A DNA stretch of 6,885 nucleotides from Bacillota bacterium (GTDB taxonomy: Bacteria; Bacillota; Clostridia; Lachnospirales; Lachnospiraceae): the NCBI GenBank assembly GCA_023460575.1, contig JAEWPQ010000059.1, positions 1 through 6,885 on the forward strand, read 5' to 3'. The notes under the pieces are model-generated. The model did not search any database and was not told where the DNA came from. It saw only the letters and a list, made by a program, of their open reading frames with translations. Positions 1 to 6,252 of this stretch are shown in pieces (positions within the stretch are counted from its first letter, which is position 1; each line of letters opens with the position of its first letter). Made by a program: the position numbers and the translations under genes.

Positions 1-608
1 GATTTCATATCACACTGCTGATTATATTCCTGCATATCCCCGGTAATGGCAGCATCACGTTCCGGCAGACCAAAATAATATTTGGAGCCCTTCGTTTCTG
101 CATCAGGCACAACTACAGTCTGGTTCTGACTGGCCAGACGTTTTATAAACTCCCAGTCCGTTTCCTGATACTGTACCACCAGCTGTCCAATCTGCCGCGT
201 CTTTCCAACCGTCATGATCTTGGCAGCATTTTCATAGCCACTGTTACAGGTTTCTAATAGCTGTTCGTACCGCAGTGATTCTGCCCGGAAGGTGCGTGTA
301 TGCTTTTGCAAATCCATCAAATCGGTACCGGAGGTTAACGTCAACTGCATCCGGCAGGTTTGCCCTGTTACCTGCAGCGTCATATCCTTTACCACTCCGC
401 AAATCCAAACTGCCTCACCACCTTCACTGATTACATAAACATGAGGCCAGCAATTGTCATTTCCAAGAGATGCATATTCCTTCATTCTGGCAATCGGAAT
501 TACCCCCTCAAAGCAATATTCCATGTGTTCATTGACTTCCTGTATTCCCTTGCAGTCAGACACCCGGAATTCATCAAAAAACTCCAGTTTTAAACGTTCC
601 TCTCTCAT
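1..608 (-). CDS. VgrG/gpD-like contractile injection system spike protein (3' end outside window)
   Basis: Only the first 202 codons are present; the gene continues beyond base 1. I translated it from the ATG at 608-606, and it stays open to the window edge. Residues about 105-120 (RTFRAESLRYEQLL) and about 139-185 (IGQLVVQYQETDWEFIKRLAS, then a YYFGLPER segment) match the pattern of the VgrG / phage gpD / Pvc8 family, where QYxETDxxFxxRLAS is typical. Family members trimerise into the spike that caps the inner tube of contractile tails, T6SS and extracellular injection systems, and often carry or bind effectors. The start is supported by AGGAG nine bases upstream, lying inside the last codons of the preceding gene, whose stop is only three bases away, so translation is probably coupled. 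The C-terminal part, where a LysM, PAAR-binding or effector domain could lie, cannot be seen. Family assignment is firm; the exact machine type is inferred. Confidence 0.82.
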   Translation of the reverse strand, partial: MREERLKLEFFDEFRVSDCKGIQEVNEHMEYCFEGVIPIARMKEYASLGNDNCWPHVYVISEGGEAVWICGVVKDMTLQVTGQTCRMQLTLTSGTDLMDLQKHTRTFRAESLRYEQLLETCNSGYENAAKIMTVGKTRQIGQLVVQYQETDWEFIKRLASQNQTVVVPDAETKGSKYYFGLPERDAAITGDMQEYNQQCDMK

Positions 609-611
609 GCT

Positions 612-1160
612 TTATCTCTCCTGTTCCTTTTGATATAATTGAACCTCCTCAAGCCCCAGTCCGGTTATTCCCCTTCGGATTAAACTTTCCACCAAATCCA
701 GTGATAGAATCGTATGACGTTCTTCCCCTTCTGTTACCCAAAAGATGTGTTTATCTATGGATGCTTTTTCTTTTCCTGGCTGACCGGTCTGAGATACACA
801 GGTTCCATCTTCATACCGGCGGATTACTAATTGTACCTGCTCCGATTCATCAAACACAGGAAGATAATACAGTTCCGGCTTCCCTTTTTGCTGCTCAAAT
901 AATACAATCTCTTTTGTAAAGATAAGCTCCCGGTACATCTTAATTACATCTCTTACCCGGGGGGATATCATCAAAAACGGATTTTGAATCATATCTGTAA
1001 ATTGCAAATCATTTGCAGGTTCCACAAAAAACAACTGTCGATCCGGCAACTTCGGATATGACTTTAAGGTAATATCACGAACATCAAACCGGCCATGCCA
1101 GTCGATTAGTTTCGGAGCGTGCTTCAGTTCCGATGTTTCTGTCATCCTAAAGTATTTCAC
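612..1160 (-). CDS. Hypothetical protein, Imm11/DUF1629-like, in injection-system operon
   Basis: A 182-residue soluble protein with no signal peptide or membrane segment. It starts at GTG, chosen because AAAGGAGAGG lies just upstream; the first ATG (codon 6) has no comparable site. Residues 40-105 run from a conserved-looking FVEP stretch through MISPRVRDVIKMY to YYLPVF, and the end (LDLVESLIRRGITGLGLEEV, residues 154-173) resembles the closing part of Imm11/DUF1629-like proteins, in which a ligand or immunity role has been proposed. I recognise this pattern only in outline, so the family link is tentative. It sits between a tail-type structural protein and the VgrG-like spike, with 31-base and 3-base gaps, so it is likely made with them. 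It could be an effector adaptor or chaperone loading cargo on the spike, an immunity protein, or a small structural part. The sequence does not decide. Confidence 0.72.
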   Translation of the reverse strand: MKYFRMTETSELKHAPKLIDWHGRFDVRDITLKSYPKLPDRQLFFVEPANDLQFTDMIQNPFLMISPRVRDVIKMYRELIFTKEIVLFEQQKGKPELYYLPVFDESEQVQLVIRRYEDGTCVSQTGQPGKEKASIDKHIFWVTEGEERHTILSLDLVESLIRRGITGLGLEEVQLYQKEQER

Positions 1161-1167
1161 GTCTTAT

Positions 1168-1177
1168 CCTCTCCTTT
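1168..1177 (-). promoter_or_regulatory. Ribosome binding site fixing the GTG start
   Basis: Minus-strand AAAGGAGAGG lies 7-10 bases upstream of the GTG at 1160. It gives two overlapping Shine-Dalgarno registers (GGAG and GAGG) and is the reason for choosing GTG over the ATG five codons later. It lies in the short gap after the preceding gene's stop at 1192. Confidence 0.7.
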
Positions 1178-1191
1178 GTACTTCCATAACT

Positions 1192-1968
1192 CTAGTCAAT
1201 CAGGATCTTTCTTCGTTCATTCCTTGGGGTATCCACCGGTACGTTACCGGACTTTGCAGCTCTTAAAATGGTACACATTCCCCGGTAAATATCCTTGTTT
1301 GTTTCTTTTCTTTTGCTGCTACCCACTCCCCGGTCATTCACATAATGTTTGAGGATCACAAGTGCGACTGCACTTGACTGATTCAGGCAGATATAGGCAA
1401 ATGCAATATCTTCCGCCCATTTTCCGGGAGCCTGTAATATTTCTTCAGCAAAAAACTGTGTAACAAACGGTGACAGGGTATTACCCCCCTTGCCGCTCCA
1501 ACCTGCATAAAGCGGGTTGATTGTATCATATTCTGTTTCCAAATCGAAAAAATCCCTGTATTGCCCACGTAAGGCAGCACCCTGACGCAGATGAAAACGA
1601 CAAAACTCTATTTCATTTTCCATACATTCTTCAGACAATTCCAGCCGAAAAGAGATTTGATATGTAATAAACTCAGGGGAAGGATCACACAGTTCAATTC
1701 GAGCTTTCAAATATTGGATAGAGTCGGTTGCTTGATATGGAACTCGTTCTGGCTCCGGCAAAAGTAATATTTTTTTGTCATATTTTATGATTCCCGGAGA
1801 TATCACTAACTCAGCGCCCTCAACACGAATGCTGCACCCAGATAATATGCCAGAGCTATAGTCCTGCCATGTTAAACGCATCTGGTCATAACTATAGTCC
1901 CGAATTGCAATCAGTGCCTCTTTCTTTAATATCCGGTTTTCTTCGAATAACGGGTATCTGCCCTGCAT
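1192..1968 (-). CDS. Conserved contractile-injection-system/phage-baseplate-associated protein of unknown function
   Basis: A 258-residue protein ending in TAG at 1194-1192. An ATG 21 bases further upstream (1989) is in frame, but the ATG at 1968 has a perfect GGAGGT site seven bases before it, so I prefer the shorter form. The N-terminus (MQGRYPLFEENRILKK) is followed by GILSG (residues 40-44) and VISPGIIKYDKK (about 55-66). The pattern 'DGIVSG...V.pGiai..G..I' is common in phage tail-fibre and baseplate adaptor proteins. Further on there is a segment RFHLRQGAALR...YRDFFD (about 124-142) and EYDTINPL. Similar proteins in clostridial injection-system loci sometimes carry a 'DNA and RNA helicase' label, but no Walker or helicase motif is visible here, so that name would be misleading. 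A structural or adaptor role is inferred from the N-terminal pattern and the operon position between the ATPase and the spike. It has no membrane segment. Confidence 0.75.
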   Translation of the reverse strand: MQGRYPLFEENRILKKEALIAIRDYSYDQMRLTWQDYSSGILSGCSIRVEGAELVISPGIIKYDKKILLLPEPERVPYQATDSIQYLKARIELCDPSPEFITYQISFRLELSEECMENEIEFCRFHLRQGAALRGQYRDFFDLETEYDTINPLYAGWSGKGGNTLSPFVTQFFAEEILQAPGKWAEDIAFAYICLNQSSAVALVILKHYVNDRGVGSSKRKETNKDIYRGMCTILRAAKSGNVPVDTPRNERRKILID

Positions 1969-1975
1969 GAATCCT

Positions 1976-1981
1976 ACCTCC
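1976..1981 (-). promoter_or_regulatory. Strong Shine-Dalgarno site selecting the internal start
   Basis: Minus-strand GGAGGT lies seven bases upstream of the ATG at 1968. The in-frame ATG at 1989 has only a weak ACAG-type match before it. This site lies within the codons that the longer reading would translate, which argues for the shorter protein. Confidence 0.7.
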
Positions 1982-1998
1982 AGTTTCATCTGTTCTGT

Positions 1999-4620
1999 TT
2001 ATTTCGTCCCGTCAAAAAAGTTCTGTACCCATTGTTCATTTTCAAAACCAAAGATACTTTCTTTTCCCATATACAGCCGCTGCTGCTTCCGGTAAACCGG
2101 AACAACAGAGAAGGCCCACTCTAACGGTCTGGTCCATAGGAAAAACCGAACTTCATAATCTTCAATATCATCCGTATTCTCCTGCCGGATACTATCCCCG
2201 AATTTCGCATGAATCCGTTCGTATTCTGTTTCTTCAAAATCAGATAAGTTACTATTGCACATGTAGCGATAACGAAGCTTTCCGTCTACATCTTTTAAGT
2301 AAAGCTCTAATGTCAAATTCTCGACATTTCTGGATATCATCCCACTGGCACCGCTTCGGGCCAGACGCTCAATCAGGATTACCTCTTTCCCCTGATGGGT
2401 ATAAGCACTAATCTGGTAGGGAAGAGCCGGCTCTTTCGCCAATATGGAAATACGTGTAAGGCCCAATTTCTTATCCCGCAGATATTTAATTGCGCCGTCT
2501 ACACAGCTCATCTTAAAGCTGTTATCGGTATTCTTGTCCTTTCTACTCCGGCTGGTCTGAATTGCCCGTCCTGGAACAAACTCTTTGATGGCATCCCGAA
2601 ACAATTCCATCTTGCAGGACTGACCCGTCAGTTTTATCATGGAATACTCTTCCAATACATCCCGCCGGTACATATCTTCTAAAAACTGTTTAACAATACT
2701 GTAAATGTCTGCCCGCAACAACAGCTCTAAATCAAAGATATTAAAAACTACGGCCGGAACAGACTTTACCGTCTCCAGCCCATTCTTTCCCATAACTGAA
2801 AGCTTCCATTTATCGGTATCAATCCATGTAATATAGTTATTTCGCTCATCCCCTTCGCCAATGCCAATCTGCAGTGTTCCAACCTGATTGTAAAATTCCT
2901 TTTTCACGGTCTCAGCCAGGGAAAACAGAAAATAAAAATTATTCTTCACCTTATAATAATCTTCCCGGCTGCAATTCTCATAGTCTTTGTATCTGGTTGG
3001 AAGATATTGTTCTGCATCACAGTAAACCGATTCTAATTCCTGGTATAATACTGCGGCCCTGCTCTGATCTACACTCCGGTAGATATCCAGATCAAAACCA
3101 TTCAGTATCTCTCTAATTGATTGCAAACTCCCAATTTTTATTCCGTTTACAATTGCAATCTTTAAAAGCTGCATCACGCGATAGGTCAGATTATTTCCAC
3201 CAAAATCCGTATCACCGTTTTCATAAGCAGTTTCAATCTCAATCCAAAAAGAGGGTTTTTTGTCTTGGATTTGAAAACTTCCGGAACACAAATCAGTGGT
3301 TCCGCCACCGCAATCCAATATCAGTGCTTTATATTCAGCTCCATCTTCAAACTGATTTCTGGTAATTAAATCAGAAATAGTGTTGTAAAGTACGGCTACT
3401 CCCTCATCAATCATATCGTCCTTTTCAATGGCGTAGCCTGGCAGAATCTCGTCAAATAACCGAATAAACTGGTTTTTCTGCTTAACCGGACAAGAAATAT
3501 GTACTTTATCAATCTTACACTTATACTGATCTGCAACTGAAAACAGCACATATTCAAAATATGCCTTTAAAATATCTTTTCTTTTAATAAGCTGCCGGTG
3601 CCCTTCCCGGTCAGTTATTTCCTCCGCTTTTTCATAATCACCAATCCACCTCTTGATATCATAAAACACACAAAAACCTTCATCAATATAACTTGAATTA
3701 GCCAGTCTGATTGCGTCATAACCAAACAGATATTTCGGTTTTCCATTATGCAAGGACTGAACGCCTACAACACTGGGAAGCATTGTAGTCTCTTTCCAGT
3801 TTGTAGTCGTATTGTAAAAGGTGGCATAACGAATGGAGTTAACCTGCTCTTCTGCCTTTTCATAAGGGTGGCCGGTTTGTTCAAAATAATAATAATCCAA
3901 AAATACACCTGCAGTTGTATTGGTTGTTCCAAAATCAATTGCAACTGGCACTGACAGCTTAACAGGCTCTTTCATTTCAAAATCCAGCAGCGGAACTGGA
4001 TATACCGGCAGGTATTCCGGAAAATTTGTTTCCTTCCCCTCATAAATCTGATAGAACAGCTCTGATTCCCTTCGTTCCAGGCAATATAGAGTGTAATTTT
4101 TCACGTCTGATTCATAACAGGCAATATCGGCAGTCTTTGTCAGGTACAAAACGTCAGTATGTTCTCCCTTTGGTAAGAGATTTAAAATAGCACAGAGTGA
4201 ACCATCGCCGCTGACAAGAAAAGCATTACTTCCTGCAAATCGCGGATCATATGGAATCGTATAACCATCCTGATAATTCATTGCCAGTCCCCGGTAGACA
4301 ACTAGCTTGGAACGGCAGTGCAGAAATCCGGCATTCTGCAGTTGAGGCTTGCTACGGTTCAGCACTTCTTCGATTGATTTTCTTCCCACACCGTTCTGGC
4401 GTCGAATTAAAAAGTATTCATCTGCTCCCCGGTAATGAATAATCGTATGGACCAACTCCTCCTTATCCATCGGGTTGATCATACCCTGTACAATTTTTTC
4501 CGTCATGCAGATTTCCCGTAACTGGAAGGTAGTCATCAATTCCAAATCGGCTCTGCGATAACGAATATTTGATTTTTTCGGTTCAGTATTCCGTTTCAGT
4601 TGGTATCCGTATCTGTTCAT
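1999..4620 (-). CDS. Hsp70/DnaK-like actin-fold ATPase with SAP-like N-terminal domain
   Basis: A protein of 873 residues. The ATG at 4620 follows GGAG with six-base spacing; the in-frame ATG at 4632 (877 residues) has AGAGG only two bases away and is less likely. Numbering here is from 4620. Residues about 25-65 (TTFQLREICMTEKIV... then DKEELVHTIIHYRG) look like a SAP-type helix-extended-helix. The Hsp70 nucleotide-binding signatures then appear in order: phosphate-1 AIDFGTTNTTAGV (227-239), a connect-1-like DEGVAVLY (405-412), phosphate-2 LILDCGGGTTDLC (433-445), GDTDFGGNNL (469-478) and adenosine IKLTGQSCKMELF (662-674), followed by CVDGAIKYL (706-714). ATP binding is therefore likely. There is about 225 residues of extra N-terminus, and the roughly 150-residue C-terminus does not read as a standard DnaK substrate-binding domain and lid, so this is not housekeeping DnaK. 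It heads the injection-system genes and may assemble, recycle or load them; that role is inferred. Confidence 0.88.
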   Translation of the reverse strand: MNRYGYQLKRNTEPKKSNIRYRRADLELMTTFQLREICMTEKIVQGMINPMDKEELVHTIIHYRGADEYFLIRRQNGVGRKSIEEVLNRSKPQLQNAGFLHCRSKLVVYRGLAMNYQDGYTIPYDPRFAGSNAFLVSGDGSLCAILNLLPKGEHTDVLYLTKTADIACYESDVKNYTLYCLERRESELFYQIYEGKETNFPEYLPVYPVPLLDFEMKEPVKLSVPVAIDFGTTNTTAGVFLDYYYFEQTGHPYEKAEEQVNSIRYATFYNTTTNWKETTMLPSVVGVQSLHNGKPKYLFGYDAIRLANSSYIDEGFCVFYDIKRWIGDYEKAEEITDREGHRQLIKRKDILKAYFEYVLFSVADQYKCKIDKVHISCPVKQKNQFIRLFDEILPGYAIEKDDMIDEGVAVLYNTISDLITRNQFEDGAEYKALILDCGGGTTDLCSGSFQIQDKKPSFWIEIETAYENGDTDFGGNNLTYRVMQLLKIAIVNGIKIGSLQSIREILNGFDLDIYRSVDQSRAAVLYQELESVYCDAEQYLPTRYKDYENCSREDYYKVKNNFYFLFSLAETVKKEFYNQVGTLQIGIGEGDERNNYITWIDTDKWKLSVMGKNGLETVKSVPAVVFNIFDLELLLRADIYSIVKQFLEDMYRRDVLEEYSMIKLTGQSCKMELFRDAIKEFVPGRAIQTSRSRKDKNTDNSFKMSCVDGAIKYLRDKKLGLTRISILAKEPALPYQISAYTHQGKEVILIERLARSGASGMISRNVENLTLELYLKDVDGKLRYRYMCNSNLSDFEETEYERIHAKFGDSIRQENTDDIEDYEVRFFLWTRPLEWAFSVVPVYRKQQRLYMGKESIFGFENEQWVQNFFDGTK

Positions 4621-4627
4621 TATCTTC

Positions 4628-4631
4628 TCCA
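4628..4631 (-). promoter_or_regulatory. Shine-Dalgarno site of the Hsp70-like gene
   Basis: Minus-strand GGAG lies six bases before the ATG at 4620. It overlaps the upstream in-frame ATG at 4632, which argues that this ATG is part of the leader rather than the start. In the decayed copy at 6129-6192 the ATG equivalent to 4620 has become ATA. Confidence 0.55.
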
Positions 4632-4679
4632 TTGCCTCTTAGCTATATTGGTTCTATCTTGTGATATGGGATGTGGCTG

Positions 4680-5363
4680 CTACTTGCTACTCTCCAAGGG
4701 AAGAATCTCAGTATATTCTACCCTCCCCCAACGATTGGCTGAAAAGCGGCTGAAATTGGCATCCAGCCAATCGGTCAGCAACTTATCATATAGAAAATAT
4801 TTTTTGTATTGAAGTAAATCCTCTTTTGTCAATCCAGCCTTTTCTATAATTAAAAGAATTTCTTGTGGACTTTCAGTATGTTCTCTAAAAAATCTCGGAT
4901 TTTCATTGTATATTTCTCCATAATCACATTCCACGGTTTCTTTTAACTGCTTTGTATTGATATCGTATGTGTATCTATAAATTATATCAAACTCGTTGAA
5001 TCGTTTTACTGCTATTATCTCCATAGTCTTTTCGTTGCGGTCAAAAACAATAACTAAGCTTTCTCCGTCACCTATATACTCATCTTTATAAGAATTTTCA
5101 AAGTAACCATCCGATGTATAATTACTCTCTGTATCTCTGGATATCTGTTTTATCTGCGGCATTTTACTAAAAGAATCAGCCTTATTTCCTAGTCCTCCCA
5201 GTGCCCCACCCCACCAATCGTAATGGGTTCGGATTCTGGTATAATACATTTGGTCATAAATGTTCTGTGTCTGAATAAACTGCTTGTAAACTAAGATTCC
5301 CACTAATATAAAAAAACCTAGATAAATAACTATTAACCTTATTTTCTTTACACACTGCCTCAT
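4680..5363 (-). CDS. TipC-like membrane-anchored immunity protein, copy 1
   Basis: A 227-residue protein. The N-terminus MRQCVKKIR is positively charged and is followed by a hydrophobic helix (about residues 10-26), with no signal-peptidase or lipobox site. This predicts a type II protein with the C-terminal domain outside the membrane. Features in order: a Gly/Trp-rich loop DWWGGALGGLGN (49-60), a core SLVIVFDRN...MEIIAVKRFNEF...YRYTYDI (102-135), and an ending LTKEDLLQYKKYFLYDKLLTDW...NFSRFS...WG (178-213). This layout resembles TipC-family immunity proteins, whose founding member neutralises the lipid II-attacking toxin TelC outside the cell membrane. I assign this by recalled pattern. The start has GGAG eight bases upstream. 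Two paralogues lie directly upstream, and the Hsp70-like gene starts 59 bases downstream with no terminator between, so they may be co-transcribed. The gene is visibly AT-richer than the genes downstream, which suggests separate acquisition. Confidence 0.8.
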   Translation of the reverse strand: MRQCVKKIRLIVIYLGFFILVGILVYKQFIQTQNIYDQMYYTRIRTHYDWWGGALGGLGNKADSFSKMPQIKQISRDTESNYTSDGYFENSYKDEYIGDGESLVIVFDRNEKTMEIIAVKRFNEFDIIYRYTYDINTKQLKETVECDYGEIYNENPRFFREHTESPQEILLIIEKAGLTKEDLLQYKKYFLYDKLLTDWLDANFSRFSANRWGRVEYTEILPLESSK

Positions 5364-5431
5364 TCAAATTTCTCCATCTCTGGAAATGACTGCCTCAGTT
5401 ACTTGAAATGCCGTTATACTGGCTGTACTTA
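5364..5431 (-). promoter_or_regulatory. Spacer and leader of copy 1, shared with copy 2
   Basis: The 34 or so bases next to the start codon (5364-5397) align without gaps to the leader of copy 2 (6080-6113), with roughly 70% matching bases by eye, including the Shine-Dalgarno region (GGAG here, GGGG in copy 2). The leader was therefore duplicated with the gene. A TATAAC hexamer occurs on the minus strand at about 5413-5418, but I see no convincing -35 element, so I do not call a promoter. No terminator hairpin is present. Confidence 0.45.
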
Positions 5432-6079
5432 CTACTTGCTATTCTCTAGGGGAAGCACCTCAGTATATTCCACCTTCCCCCACCGATTGGCTGAAAAGCG
5501 GCTGAAATTGGCATCTGACCAATCGGTCAGTAACTTATCATACAAAAAATATTTTTTGTATTGAAGTAAATCCTCTTCTGTTAATCCGGATTTTTCTATA
5601 ATCAAAAGAATCTCTTGTAGATTTTCAGTATGTTCTTTATAGTCTTCTGAATATTGATTGAATTCTCCTGAATATAATTCACCATATCTACACCCCACAG
5701 TTTCAGTTAATTTCTTTGTTTTGATATCATAGGTATATCGAAAAACTATTCTAAATTCATTGAACCGTTTTACTGCTATTATCTCCATATCTTTATTGTT
5801 GCGATCAAAAACAATAGCTAAACTTTCTCCTTCGCCTAAATACTCCTCTTTATAGTCACTTTCAAAATCACCATCTGATGTGTAATTACTCTCCTTATCT
5901 CTGGATACTGGTTTTATCTGCTGCATGTTACTAAAGGAATATGATTTAATTCTGGTATAAAACATTTGGTCAAATATATTCTGTATCTGAATAAATTGCT
6001 TATAAACCAAGGTTCCTACAAATATAAAACACACCAGATAAATAACGATTGACTTTATTTTCTTTATATGCTGTTCCAT
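5432..6079 (-). CDS. TipC-like membrane-anchored immunity protein, copy 2 (loop-deleted)
   Basis: A 215-residue paralogue with the same plan: a basic start (MEQHIKKIK), a membrane helix at about residues 10-25 and an extracellular domain. Compared with copies 1 and 3 it lacks 16 residues, the Gly/Trp-rich loop, between YTRIKSY and SFSNMQQ. The deletion is in frame, so the gene stays open. A variable stretch around residues 133-155 (YGELYSGEFNQYSEDYKEHTENL) is four residues longer than in copy 1. The last 45 residues are almost identical to copy 3, differing at one position. The Shine-Dalgarno site is GGGG eight bases before the ATG, weaker than the GGAG of copy 1. Next to a full-length copy it may serve as an orphan immunity gene with altered specificity, or it may be decaying. 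The gap to copy 1 is 68 bases. Confidence 0.8.
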   Translation of the reverse strand: MEQHIKKIKSIVIYLVCFIFVGTLVYKQFIQIQNIFDQMFYTRIKSYSFSNMQQIKPVSRDKESNYTSDGDFESDYKEEYLGEGESLAIVFDRNNKDMEIIAVKRFNEFRIVFRYTYDIKTKKLTETVGCRYGELYSGEFNQYSEDYKEHTENLQEILLIIEKSGLTEEDLLQYKKYFLYDKLLTDWSDANFSRFSANRWGKVEYTEVLPLENSK

Positions 6080-6128
6080 TAAAAATTCCCCATCTCCGGA
6101 AGTAATTGTTTCAATCTACCACACAGGG
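6080..6128 (-). repeat. Duplicated leader of copy 2, ending at a duplication junction
   Basis: The part next to the ATG (about 6080-6113) matches the leader of copy 1 at 5364-5397. The match fades at about 6114-6125, and from about 6127 the sequence switches to similarity with the 5' end of the Hsp70-like gene. This marks the breakpoint of a tandem duplication. Confidence 0.6.
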
Positions 6129-6192
6129 GTAGTCACCAATTCCAAATCTACTCTGTGATAACGAATAATTTTTTATTAGTTCAGTCGTTTAT
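6129..6192 (-). pseudogene. Decayed 5' fragment of the Hsp70-like gene
   Basis: On the minus strand this stretch aligns with the first codons of the intact Hsp70-like gene (4529-4620). Bases 6129-6168 match 4529-4568 with only a few substitutions. In the frame of the intact protein the fragment reads RYHRVDLELVTT, against RYRRADLELMTT, and then departs into PVW and a TAG stop at 6118-6116. Closer to the start, about 28 bases have been lost, the start codon is now ATA (6192-6190) and an in-frame TGA follows three codons later. It cannot make a protein. Its upstream flank also matches the intact gene's leader, listed separately. The fragment shows that copy 3 once lay directly upstream of an Hsp70-like gene start and that the copies between were added by a duplication breaking inside that gene. 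Confidence 0.75.
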
Positions 6193-6252
6193 TGTCTTCC
6201 TCTTTTTCCTCTTACTTAGATTCTTTTTATCTTGTGATACGGAATGTGTCCA
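6193..6252 (-). repeat. Second copy of the immunity-gene/Hsp70-gene spacer
   Basis: This stretch aligns with the spacer at 4621-4679 that separates copy 1 from the intact Hsp70-like gene. Shared pieces include TATCTTGTGATA and GGAATGTG or GGGATGTG on the plus strand, then TTACTTGCTA or CTACTTGCTA running into the two immunity-gene stops. With the pseudogene fragment it forms one contiguous duplicated block of about 120 bases outside the paralogues. I see no terminator or promoter in it. Confidence 0.65.

Noticed and set aside
360..593. Open plus-strand frame opposite the spike gene
   Set aside because: It lies wholly antisense to the strongly supported VgrG-like reading frame, has no ribosome binding site and its translation is Cys/His-rich without any recognisable pattern.
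1192..1968. Helicase function for the 258-residue protein, as a label sometimes used for its relatives
   Set aside because: No Walker A or B or other helicase motif can be seen, and the N-terminal pattern fits a tail adaptor better.
2395..3365. Several plus-strand frames of 80-95 codons opposite the Hsp70-like gene
   Set aside because: They are shadows of the coding strand of a long gene with clear conserved motifs and show no independent domain or start signal.
1999..4620. Housekeeping DnaK or an MreB/ParM-type filament protein
   Set aside because: The long N-terminal extension, the SAP-like segment, the absence of a recognisable DnaK C-terminus and the operon setting do not fit DnaK. The motif set and length are much closer to Hsp70 than to MreB or ParM.
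1..4632. Frequent CCGG, often as CCCCGGTA, scattered through the left part
   Set aside because: Most instances fall on Tyr-Arg, Pro-Gly or similar codons with a preference for CGG and CCG in this gene set. There is no regular spacing, so codon habit explains them better than a binding site.
4621..4679. Possible promoter for the Hsp70-like operon
   Set aside because: A TATAGC-like hexamer exists on the minus strand but no good -35 element is at the right distance. Co-transcription with the immunity genes is equally possible.
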